Virus record (IMG/VR): IMGVR_UViG_3300022927_000116
Span: 1 to 24,208 of that record
Reading direction: 5' to 3' (one strand)
DNA length: 24,208 nucleotides
From: a virus
A model generated the notes under the pieces. That model searched no databases and was not told the origin of the DNA. It worked only from the letters and a program-made list of their open reading frames with translations. Both the position numbers and the translations under genes were made by a program. Position 1 is the first letter of the stretch, and every line of letters starts with the position of its first letter. Below, piece by piece: positions 1-7,514 of the stretch.

Positions 1-234
1 GTGTTCTTCGTACGAGCCTACAACAACTGCCTGTATCCAACCGAGTACGTCTGCTTCAGTTAAGTCTTCAAACGGAATGTAGTCTTCCGCTGACTCATCG
101 ACATCGAAAGGCGTAGCACCAGAGAAAGTGCCAGTGTTGCCATCCGCATCAGTACCAGTCTTTTTCCAGTACGTCTGCACAACCCCACCACCGTTAGTGG
201 TTTTAAGTCCTGTGACTTCCCATGTGTATTCCAT
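1..234 (-). CDS. Small conserved phage protein, C-terminus cut by window edge
   Basis: Read on the minus strand from ATG at 234, this frame stays open for 78 codons to the window edge, so the 3' end is missing. The start has a strong AAGGAG Shine-Dalgarno about 7 bases upstream (242-247) that overlaps the end of the tail-fibre gene; only one base separates the fibre stop (236-238) from this ATG. The visible part begins MEYTWEVTGLKTT and contains GTDADGNTGTFSGATPF and then VLGWIQAVVVGSYEE. From memory this resembles a small conserved protein often found next to tail fibres in marine phages; its function is not known to me. Position after the fibre gene would suit a fibre chaperone or accessory protein, but nothing in the sequence proves it. 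Confidence 0.8.
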   Translation of the reverse strand, partial: MEYTWEVTGLKTTNGGGVVQTYWKKTGTDADGNTGTFSGATPFDVDESAEDYIPFEDLTEADVLGWIQAVVVGSYEEH

Positions 235-235
235 A

Positions 236-3200
236 CTATTTCTCCTTCAGAGATTTGATTTCAGTTTGCAACGCCTCGATCTGAGACTGTTGTTCTTTAA
301 TGGCCTCGATAAGATAGCCTACTATATTACCATAAGCCACAGACTTGAATTCACCTTCGTTGTTTACGAGTTCTGGGGCCACTTTCTCAAGCTCTTGTGC
401 AATTACGCCTGACCCTTCTTTGCCGTCCTTAGTGAACGAAACCCCACGCATTTGCAGGACTTTTGAGCCATCAAGAGTTTTGATGTTTTCTTTGAGCCGC
501 TCATCAGAATAAGCAGTTATGTCGCCAGTAGCTTCTACAGTACCGTTAGATCTTATCCATACACCGTTCGCGTTTAATGAATTTTTAACATGAAGACCGT
601 TACCAAGTACAGATCGAATAACCATATAGTTGGTCGAGGTATCGCCGTATATATAGTTTTCATAAGCGTAGTTGGTGCCAGAGTACACATTTATAGTAGC
701 ACCGTCATATACTTCTAATTCCGCTGTCGCGCTGGCAAGTTGGACTACATTAAGCTTTGAAGTGCCGTTTGGATTTAAGTAGTAGTTTGTATCGTTAGAA
801 TCGTAGAAGATGGGAGAGTATAAATAGCGGTTTGAGTCTATGACCTGAGAGCCAGACATATACAACCCAGTGCCCAGATAAAGATTCGCAAACTGTTGTG
901 TTGAAGTTCCTAGAGAGATGATGTCGTTTGAAATTGCTCCATTCCTGACTGGCCCGATAACGCCTGCGGTTGGGTGGAATCGTAAGCCGCTACCTGACGT
1001 CGTGCCAGATTGGATGTACAGGCTGTCCCCACCCTCAGAGCCAAGGCTTCCAACCGCAACGCCATCCTTGTTTAGCTCAAGGATATTCCCGTTATCGGTA
1101 GTACGGTTAAGGCGCATGACTCTTGCTGAATCTGTTGTAACTTCAACCGCCTTGCCGTTTTCGTAAAGAAATCCTTCTGTGGCAAATGTTGTTACACTTT
1201 TCCCAACAAGCAAGTTGCCAGAGCTATCCACCCTATACCGTTCGCTTCCATTTACCTTAAACGACATGTGGTCAGAGGTATGGTCGTAGACTATTGTGCC
1301 TCTGTTATTGTCATCCGTATCGCCAAGCCAAATTTGAGAAGTTCCTGTGTTTGAACCAATAATCTTAGCCGCGCCTGATAGGTATAGGTCTTTGAAGGCT
1401 GCGTTGGTATTACCAAGGTCAACATAGCCATTTCTGGCATTGCCTGACGCATCTGCAGGATAAATTTTGTCTGAACCGTCTACAAAGCGGAGCGTTGTGT
1501 CATCTGTACCAATATAAAGGTCGCCGCCTTCAGTACCAATCGACCCCACGGGTGTGCTTTGCTTTCTAAAAGTGATTATTGCCCCGTCATTTGCATTGTT
1601 TTTACCTATCTCTAATGCAGAACGGTTTGATGTTGTGGCAATTTCAAAATGATTATCAGAGTCAACCCAACCACAACCACCCTGTGCAGAATAGTTTGAT
1701 GCAACATTTGCTACCGTATTTGATACCATCCAGTCGCCAGCGCTATTGATGCGCATACGTTCTGTGCCGCCAGTGGCAAAAGCTAGTTGACCTGAGCCTG
1801 ACGTAGCATCAATAGTGTGTATAGCGCCTAAGAAAATTCCTGAATCACTGCTTGTAAATTGTAAACCTCTAGCGCCACCATCAGATGAAGCGCCAAAATA
1901 TGCGTAAGCGCCTGAAGCATCTGTTCTTGCTACATGAAGTTTAGATGTTGGACTAGCTCCAATACCAACATTGCCGCTGTCATCAATCACTAGCCTTTGG
2001 TTGCTACCCAATGTACTGCTTTCTGCAATAACAAAAGACGTAGCTGATCTGTCAAGACCTATCGTGAATTCTCTGGAGCCTTGAGTTTCAAATGAAATAA
2101 CAGCATCGTCACCTGTCGCAGTGCCTTCATTGTGAATATCAATCCCCAACTGTGATCCACCACCGTCTGCTTTAACAGATAGCTTTTTTGCTGGACTCGC
2201 AGTTCCCAGACCTAGCGACTCAGCAGAAGCGTCCCAGAAGAACTTTGCGGTGTTTGAGTCATCGTAAAATCTAACATCTCCAAGGCCGCTAACTGTTAAA
2301 CTGTTTCCATAATATCCTTTAACGCCAAAAGCACCTGCCGCATCAATATTAGATACATGCGCTGAGTTATCTACTTGCAAAGCATAAGTATTATTCCCTC
2401 TTGATGTCTCTCTGCCTGTTAATAACAACCTAGTTGTGGCTGCTTGCCACTCAAAAGACGCAGTAGTGCCCGTGTCTTCAAACAGCGACACATCGCCGTT
2501 ATTGGCAAAATTAGCGGCTAGTTTGTGGGACGTTGCGCCATCAACATAAATTCTTACGTCATCGCCAGCACGTAAATCTAGCTTATCTCCTGTTCCTGCA
2601 CCTGCAGAAACCTGCATATTTTGCCCAGTATCACCTTGTATATTTCCATCAAGGTTCAACCCATCAGCCGTGACTGTGCCTGTTACGTCTATGCCTGTGG
2701 CTGTGGTGGCTAGTTTGATTGCATCTGCATATAAAAGTTTAGTTGCACCGCCTTCAACAGCAGTTAAATAGTCTTGGGTGTTATCCGAGTTGCGAAGGTA
2801 AAGGTTCGTTGCGTTTACAACAAGCTGCCCAGTGCCGTTCTCCTTGATATAACTATTAGAACCATCATGATAAATCTGTAGGTCAGAGCCAGTACCAAAG
2901 ACTGCCTTAGCACTATCACGAAATAACAAGGAATCAATAGACGAAACCCACTCCATATAGCGACCAGATGTATCGCCATAAAATCTAAAGTCATCTCCAG
3001 CACCATCTGCACCAATACTGATAAACCCACCTACAGAAGTAAGCCCGTCCGTGGTAATGCTTCCTGTAACATCTATGCCTGTGGATGTGGTGGCTAGTTT
3101 GGCGGCGTTGTTAAAATATAGTGTTGTGGCACCACCACTTGTTGCAAACAGGTTTTTTACGCCAGATGCGTTTCCTATTTCTATGTTTGCACCGTATATT

Positions 3201-5020
3201 TTTAAGTCGCCAGTTCCGTTATCAATAATGTAACTGTGGCTACCTGAGTGATATAGTTGTAGGTCATCAGATGCGCCAAAGGTAGCCTTGTCATTATCAC
3301 CTAAAGCAATGCCACCGTTTGCTGTAATCTCGCCAGAGGCTGTGATTGCTCCAGATGAGATGGTTCCAATATTCGTTAGATTACGGCTTGAGTCTATGAT
3401 GGTGGTGCCACCCACTTGTATAGGGTTTGTGGCATCAACGAAGTTCGCCGCCCCTTGAAAGCGAGCTAACCCATATACTTTCAGGTCGTAGTTGCTATCT
3501 GCCGCGCCCCCAATCGCAACGTCTCCAAACGACGATGCACCTGTGCTAGTAATAGCCCCAGAGGAGATGGTGCCGACGGAAACAATATTATTGCTAGTCA
3601 TATCAAGAGTGCCGTTGTTTATAGACACTCCGTTGCTGTTGACTACCAATTTTTGAGACCCGCCGACGACTATCCTTGCCGTATTCGCCGCATTGAATTG
3701 GAAGTAGGTATCCAAATCTCCTGCGTGCGCTAGAACGCTGGCGATATTTAAATCGCCTGCAACATTAACCGAGCCACTGCTAGTAATCGCGCCTGACGAA
3801 ATTGTCCCTACCGATATATTAGATCCGCTTGAGTAATAACCAGCAGATGCGTGATTACCCCACCCATAAGCTGTGTTCCATTCCGAAGAATTACCTCCAG
3901 TAGCGTATACCGTAGCAGCTTGGATGTTGGCGTAAGTAAAGGACGCGTGTGATGTATCTATGTAAATACTGGCGTCGGGTTCTGGCGTATAACTATCATA
4001 AAACTTCCAACGACCATCGTCAGCGTCACGGAAAATACCAGTGTGTGCGTAGGTACCGTCATTGTAGTTTCCGGCGAAGCCAAGGTCAGGATTGGTGTTA
4101 GTGCTACCGTCATTCAGATAAATCATGTTATCTGCGATAGCCAGATCTTCAGCATTGATGGTTGTAACGGTACCAGATACAGTTAAGTCCCCAGTAACAG
4201 TTACGTCCTGAAAACTTACGTCGGTACCTAACTCAGCTATATTCGCCTCTGCTAGAGTACGGTTTTCCCACACACTTGCAGTTTCGTTCCACTGGAGGAT
4301 CTCGTTATCAGCTACGCTGGTAATCAGTACATTGTGAAGCTCTTCAAGTTCCCAGCCATTGTTGACGTGGACAAGAATGGAGCCTTCAGTAGCATGTGAC
4401 CGTATAACCCAACCGATGTGCACTAGATGACTAGGTGATGTAGGCTGCGTAGCTGTGAACGTGCCGTTGGTTCCAAGATAGATGGGTACGCCTTCCGTAA
4501 ATCCAGAAGTATCAAGCCCACGAACAAAACCAGCCGTTGTTACACGCCCAGTGCTATTGTCGTTAATTGTCTCGGTTACAACACCCACAGTTGGTGCTGA
4601 GCCTAGTTCTGTAGTGGCGTCAGCTATATCAACCGTTAACTTGTTGCCAGACGCGCCCGTGGTACGTACTACTCTACCATTAGCGAGCGCGGCACCGCTC
4701 TCGTTCTTAGCCACAAAACCAAGTTCTTGGCCAAGTTGGTACGTTACATCGGGGCTAACTACGAGATCGATGGTCTCGTCTTCAGTGTTCCAAGTAAGCG
4801 TGCCTTGATCACCAGTTCCACCCGTTATCTGGATAGACGCTGCTGATATGTCTGCTGCACTAGAGCCGCCCGTTATATTGATCGAGTCGGCAGTAATGTC
4901 GCCAAAAGTGGGGGAGTCACCAGACTGATACTTGTCAGCGTTAAGATTGGCAAAGTTATCATCCACTTCTTCATTGGTTAGTGGTGTTCCTTTGACATTG
5001 CGCAAAGTAATATCAGACAT
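236..5020 (-). CDS. Giant tail fibre/tailspike with C-terminal S74 intramolecular chaperone
   Basis: A 1594-residue receptor-binding fibre is the most likely product. The N-terminus (MSDITLRNVKGTPLTNEEVD) is of the type that attaches fibres to the tail. The body is Gly/Ser/Thr/Asp-rich and repetitive, with recurring GTISSGAIT, DLQ(L/I)YH-x-GS-x-SYI and TGIDVTG-x-(I/V)T units typical of long beta-structured phage fibres. The last 90 residues carry the Peptidase_S74 signature: SDERLKENI with the candidate nucleophile Ser1505, then GVIAQELE and VAYGNIVGYLIEAIKEQQ, and a final coiled coil. In characterised homologues (endosialidases, L-shaped fibres) this domain trimerises the fibre and then cleaves itself off near that serine. 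The start has an AGGAG Shine-Dalgarno just upstream. Host-binding function is inferred; no depolymerase motif was recognised. Confidence 0.92.
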   Translation of the reverse strand: MSDITLRNVKGTPLTNEEVDDNFANLNADKYQSGDSPTFGDITADSINITGGSSAADISAASIQITGGTGDQGTLTWNTEDETIDLVVSPDVTYQLGQELGFVAKNESGAALANGRVVRTTGASGNKLTVDIADATTELGSAPTVGVVTETINDNSTGRVTTAGFVRGLDTSGFTEGVPIYLGTNGTFTATQPTSPSHLVHIGWVIRSHATEGSILVHVNNGWELEELHNVLITSVADNEILQWNETASVWENRTLAEANIAELGTDVSFQDVTVTGDLTVSGTVTTINAEDLAIADNMIYLNDGSTNTNPDLGFAGNYNDGTYAHTGIFRDADDGRWKFYDSYTPEPDASIYIDTSHASFTYANIQAATVYATGGNSSEWNTAYGWGNHASAGYYSSGSNISVGTISSGAITSSGSVNVAGDLNIASVLAHAGDLDTYFQFNAANTARIVVGGSQKLVVNSNGVSINNGTLDMTSNNIVSVGTISSGAITSTGASSFGDVAIGGAADSNYDLKVYGLARFQGAANFVDATNPIQVGGTTIIDSSRNLTNIGTISSGAITASGEITANGGIALGDNDKATFGASDDLQLYHSGSHSYIIDNGTGDLKIYGANIEIGNASGVKNLFATSGGATTLYFNNAAKLATTSTGIDVTGSITTDGLTSVGGFISIGADGAGDDFRFYGDTSGRYMEWVSSIDSLLFRDSAKAVFGTGSDLQIYHDGSNSYIKENGTGQLVVNATNLYLRNSDNTQDYLTAVEGGATKLLYADAIKLATTATGIDVTGTVTADGLNLDGNIQGDTGQNMQVSAGAGTGDKLDLRAGDDVRIYVDGATSHKLAANFANNGDVSLFEDTGTTASFEWQAATTRLLLTGRETSRGNNTYALQVDNSAHVSNIDAAGAFGVKGYYGNSLTVSGLGDVRFYDDSNTAKFFWDASAESLGLGTASPAKKLSVKADGGGSQLGIDIHNEGTATGDDAVISFETQGSREFTIGLDRSATSFVIAESSTLGSNQRLVIDDSGNVGIGASPTSKLHVARTDASGAYAYFGASSDGGARGLQFTSSDSGIFLGAIHTIDATSGSGQLAFATGGTERMRINSAGDWMVSNTVANVASNYSAQGGCGWVDSDNHFEIATTSNRSALEIGKNNANDGAIITFRKQSTPVGSIGTEGGDLYIGTDDTTLRFVDGSDKIYPADASGNARNGYVDLGNTNAAFKDLYLSGAAKIIGSNTGTSQIWLGDTDDNNRGTIVYDHTSDHMSFKVNGSERYRVDSSGNLLVGKSVTTFATEGFLYENGKAVEVTTDSARVMRLNRTTDNGNILELNKDGVAVGSLGSEGGDSLYIQSGTTSGSGLRFHPTAGVIGPVRNGAISNDIISLGTSTQQFANLYLGTGLYMSGSQVIDSNRYLYSPIFYDSNDTNYYLNPNGTSKLNVVQLASATAELEVYDGATINVYSGTNYAYENYIYGDTSTNYMVIRSVLGNGLHVKNSLNANGVWIRSNGTVEATGDITAYSDERLKENIKTLDGSKVLQMRGVSFTKDGKEGSGVIAQELEKVAPELVNNEGEFKSVAYGNIVGYLIEAIKEQQSQIEALQTEIKSLKEK
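2678..3270 (-). repeat. Diverged internal duplication in the tail-fibre gene
   Basis: Two blocks of about 220 bp, roughly 380 bp apart (about 2678-2890 and 3062-3270), encode the same succession of motifs: DLQ(L/I)YH-x-GS-x-SYI, then GGAT-x-L, then KLATT-x-TGIDVTG, then (I/V)T-x-DGL. The DNA is also similar: the segment ending in TGTGGTGGCTAGTTT occurs at 2678-2716 and at 3062-3100 with few differences. A looser triplication of GTISSGAIT lies at about 3330-3830. This fits growth of the fibre by internal duplication. Confidence 0.75.
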
Positions 5021-5063
5021 GGTGACTCCTAAGTTTCAAATGTTTTACGGGGGCAGAAAGCCG

Positions 5064-5513
5064 TTAAGAAGCGCTTAAAGTAATAGTCCACGTAATTGAC
5101 ATTGTGTCGTTTGCACCTTTATTAACCACAGGAAAAACAGTGCGGCATAACATAGTTCCATCAGTGGCAGCATTAAAAATGCCAGCTTCTGTAATAGCAC
5201 CGGTACCGTCGCCAGCTTCAAAAGAGGACACGTACGTTACTGTGTTATCCGATGAAGTAGAGCTATCCAAAGTCTCACGAGACCCCAGAATAGATACAAG
5301 ATCAGTCTGTGACCCAGTTGCCGCCGTAGTACCAGAGCCTACAGCCATGTGCGTCATAGCAGTAGCGGATGTACTAACCATACGAGAGCAAATATAAGCT
5401 AAACCAGAGTTTACAACTAAGTTTTTTTCGTTGCGAGTGTCCTTGACTTTGCCATCTTTATCTTTGACGACGATAGTCAATTCGCCTTTCAGTTTCAAAG
5501 TATCTTTAATCAT
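5064..5513 (-). CDS. Phage structural (tail-associated) protein, 149 aa
   Basis: This is a 149-residue protein beginning MIKDTLKLKGELTIVVKD. A short charged beta-hairpin-like start is followed by NLVVNSGLAYICSRM, then MTHMAVGSGTTAA and a Ser/Thr-rich, mostly beta-type remainder with EAGIFNAA. The pattern NLVVxxGxxxxxxR followed by hxhGxGTTAA is one I associate with tail or baseplate-associated structural proteins of marine phages, though no named domain can be assigned. It lies between the repeat protein and the tail fibre, separated by only 8 bases from the gene before it and 43 from the fibre gene, so membership in the host-recognition cassette is likely. The start is supported by GAGG about 8 bases upstream. 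No enzymatic motif is seen. Confidence 0.8.
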   Translation of the reverse strand: MIKDTLKLKGELTIVVKDKDGKVKDTRNEKNLVVNSGLAYICSRMVSTSATAMTHMAVGSGTTAATGSQTDLVSILGSRETLDSSTSSDNTVTYVSSFEAGDGTGAITEAGIFNAATDGTMLCRTVFPVVNKGANDTMSITWTITLSAS

Positions 5514-5521
5514 TTTAGACC

Positions 5522-6730
5522 TCAGAATAATTGCCTATCACCGACATAATCTCCAGCAAAATACGTCATATCGACCGTGTAATCCTGCCAAAACAGCGAC
5601 CCAGTATCGGTGATTTCCACTAAGTCACTGTTAACTTTACCAATTGATTTTACATCAGAATCACTTGCAGCGCTATTATCCTGCCTAGCGGCGTCTAACG
5701 ATAAAGTAGCCGCGTCAGCCGTTAAACTAAAATCATAATAGTCCCTGCTATACGCTACTACTCTTGCCAACTCATCGCTAGTAATAGCATCGTCGATAAA
5801 GTATGTGCCAAACCCTAAGGAAGGTAAATCAGTAGCATTAGAGCTGTCATCTAAACTTCTGTAGAATTCTACCTGCCTGTCTAGGTTATCAGAAAGAGAC
5901 GCCGTGTCAGTAGTAAACTTGCTAAACTGCATGTTCTGATCGTCGTCTATATTTGCTTCGCCGAAAAAATCGTCAGTAGCAAATAGCGTATCGTACAGAT
6001 GGTGCCCTATATCTAGTGTTGGCCTACCAGCAAATATAGAAGCGGAGTCTGATAAATATTTGCCGGTCGCTGTGTAAGCAGTATCGGTAGCTGTATAAAA
6101 ATCAGATAGAGTCTTGCCCGTGTCTATTGACGGCGTATCTGTAGCACTATAGGAATCTGCTATAGGCTTATTTATCCCACGAATTAGTAACTCTGAAGCC
6201 CTGATTATGTCCGAGGCCCGTTTACCAATAACAAGATAATTGGCGTCGCTAAATGTAAGCGAATCCGTAACCCTTCTGCCAACCCCAAACCTAACTCTAT
6301 CTATAGTACGGGCTATATCGTCTCTGACTTTTCCTAACCCTACGCTAGGTGAGTCGGCTACATAAGCCGGGTCGTCCGCTACCTTTTTTATAGTAGCTCT
6401 AATAAGGTCTTCGACGGCAGCTACTTCGTCAAATAGCGATTTTCCAAAGGCAACTGAATCAATATAGTCAGAGAATAAACCAGCATCTTCCAATGTCTTT
6501 CGGAGAATAAACAGACCTAGCTGTATATCTGCCGCAAAGATAGAAGAGTAAGAAACTGTAAATACACTGCGTATATACGAAGTGGCGGCGTTTATATCTA
6601 CGTAAGTTACGCTGCCGGATGGCTCTATGTTTGATGTGGTAAACGATCCTTCAACGGCAGATACTTTGCCGCTGACTTCGGTGTTAGTTACCGATCCTTT
6701 GGGGTCGGATCGCGTTACCTTGAAGCTCAT
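5522..6730 (-). CDS. Repeat-built tail/fibre protein (K-x3-D-x5-D repeats)
   Basis: This 402-residue protein is dominated by an 18-19-residue tandem repeat from about residue 78 to 382. Repeat heads (usually K) fall at 78, 97, 115, 134, 152, 170, 188, 206, 224, 243, 271, 290, 309, 329 and 365. All fifteen have Asp four residues on, and most have Asp or Glu ten or eleven residues on (for example KTLSDFYTATD and KPIADSYSATD). The first 77 residues lack the repeat and are beta-like, which could form a virion anchor. No enzyme motif or signal peptide is seen. Its start overlaps the stop of the preceding gene as TAATG, so translation is probably coupled. A tail-fibre or spike role is inferred from position and repeat architecture; no known family was recognised with confidence. 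Confidence 0.85.
   Translation of the reverse strand: MSFKVTRSDPKGSVTNTEVSGKVSAVEGSFTTSNIEPSGSVTYVDINAATSYIRSVFTVSYSSIFAADIQLGLFILRKTLEDAGLFSDYIDSVAFGKSLFDEVAAVEDLIRATIKKVADDPAYVADSPSVGLGKVRDDIARTIDRVRFGVGRRVTDSLTFSDANYLVIGKRASDIIRASELLIRGINKPIADSYSATDTPSIDTGKTLSDFYTATDTAYTATGKYLSDSASIFAGRPTLDIGHHLYDTLFATDDFFGEANIDDDQNMQFSKFTTDTASLSDNLDRQVEFYRSLDDSSNATDLPSLGFGTYFIDDAITSDELARVVAYSRDYYDFSLTADAATLSLDAARQDNSAASDSDVKSIGKVNSDLVEITDTGSLFWQDYTVDMTYFAGDYVGDRQLF
5585..6499 (-). repeat. Coding tandem repeat, about 15 units of 54-57 bp
   Basis: This marks the span of the 18-19-residue protein repeat (residues about 78-382 of the 402-aa protein). The DNA units are strongly diverged: the protein pattern K-x3-D-x5-(D/E) persists while the nucleotides do not, so the array is old and held by selection on the protein rather than a recent expansion. 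One longer unit (28 residues, from 243) and one double-length gap (from 329 to 365) interrupt the periodicity. Confidence 0.85.
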
Positions 6731-7104
6731 TAATCAAAATCACTGCGCACTTTGAACTTAACTAGATCGTACATTGTCTGAATGCCGCCATCAACGTAGG
6801 TTATCTCGACCTCACCTTCAAACAAACCACTAGCCGTAAACGAATCTTGGGTAAACGGAAAAACGACAACGCCGTTTTCTGGTGAAGCCAGCACGCCGAC
6901 TATAGTAGATATTATATTCGCCCCACCAACTTCTCTGATTCGCAAACGAACGGTAGAATCCGTAAGATCTATGGGAGCCCACGTATTAGAATCGTTTTCG
7001 TCATACCGCGCGCCTTCGGCTGCTTGCGAAGCATCTTTCAGTTCAAAACGCAAGTCAGGCAAAGTATCGCCCGTAACGAGTTTAATTGTGTCGATGTATG
7101 CCAT
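6730..7104 (-). CDS. BppU-like baseplate/tail protein, 124 aa
   Basis: This 124-residue protein begins MAYIDTIKLVTGDTLPDLRF and contains PIDLTDSTVRLRIRE and a C-terminal FEGEVEITYVDGGIQTMYD stretch. That layout resembles the N-terminal domain of BppU/DUF2479 baseplate proteins: a ligand-like 'xGDtxP' start, a 'dltgxtvxxxxr' strand, then a 'GxxxaxvxVtyxdg' strand near the end. These domains form small beta-sandwiches that attach fibres to the tail. It is the first gene after the 56-nt spacer and has a strong AGGAG Shine-Dalgarno 6 bases before the ATG. Its TAA overlaps the next ATG. The domain assignment is from pattern recognition and moderately sure; involvement in the tail cassette is likely from context. 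Confidence 0.8.
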   Translation of the reverse strand: MAYIDTIKLVTGDTLPDLRFELKDASQAAEGARYDENDSNTWAPIDLTDSTVRLRIREVGGANIISTIVGVLASPENGVVVFPFTQDSFTASGLFEGEVEITYVDGGIQTMYDLVKFKVRSDFD

Positions 7105-7128
7105 CGCTCGCTCCTATAAATACTGTCA

Positions 7129-7146
7129 GTATATTAGCATAGCTAA
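7129..7146 (-). promoter_or_regulatory. Copy A of a shared intergenic motif, possible promoter
   Basis: On the minus strand this reads TTAG-N4-GCTAATATAC, followed by TGACAG. The same TTAG-N4-GCTAATATAC pattern occurs at 20050-20067 in the other sizeable intergenic gap. TATACT (overlapping the last bases) or the preceding TGCTAATAT could act as a -10 or extended -10 element, but no convincing -35 is present, so a host sigma-70 promoter is only weakly supported. The motif also forms a small hairpin (TTAGC, loop TAT, GCTAA). It lies 25 bases before the start of the fibre cassette. Promoter function is an inference. Confidence 0.4.
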
Positions 7147-7160
7147 TTTATGACCACTAA

Positions 7161-7508
7161 TTAATACACCCACATAACTGCCGTGGTTTTTCGTAGATCG
7201 ACGTGTACAAAGTCTTTACCCACGCCGATGCCAGTGAACCCCAATGCAATTGCATTACTTACAATAGCCATCCTCTGAACGCCGTTACTTACCGCTATAT
7301 CCGCAGCAATGCCCTGTGCGTGCTGGCCGGGCGTAGTCTTAGCAGCTTCAATGCTATGGCTAGGTGACCGGTAGCCGGACGTAATTACAAATGGAAATCC
7401 GCACTTTTCGCGGAGAATGTCCAGTGCTCGTATAAACTCGCTATCCATGCGATTCTCACCTGTCTCTTGGCAGTTGAACTCTTCTAGTGTGAAGTATTTG
7501 TAGGTCAT
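7161..7508 (-). CDS. Endolysin: M15-type zinc D-Ala peptidase
   Basis: A 115-residue peptidase of the M15 (Peptidase_M15_3-like) type, a common single-domain phage endolysin that cuts peptide cross-links in peptidoglycan. SGYRSPSHS lies at residues 44-52; the zinc-binding pattern H-x6-D is at His63/Asp70 in GQHAQGIAADIAV, and the second histidine is His102 in FVHVDLR. Length is near the minimum for the family. No signal peptide or membrane segment is present, so it would need a holin or another route to the wall; no holin gene was recognised in this window. It follows the giant internal virion protein by 6 bases, with only a weak AGAAG Shine-Dalgarno. It could instead be a virion-borne lysin, given its place inside the structural block. 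Confidence 0.9.
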   Translation of the reverse strand: MTYKYFTLEEFNCQETGENRMDSEFIRALDILREKCGFPFVITSGYRSPSHSIEAAKTTPGQHAQGIAADIAVSNGVQRMAIVSNAIALGFTGIGVGKDFVHVDLRKTTAVMWVY

Positions 7509-7514
7509 AGCTTC

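Noticed and set aside
2815-3030. 71-codon alternative minus-strand frame inside the tail-fibre gene
   Set aside because: No ribosome site or domain; it lies entirely within a continuous fibre frame and reflects its repetitive composition.
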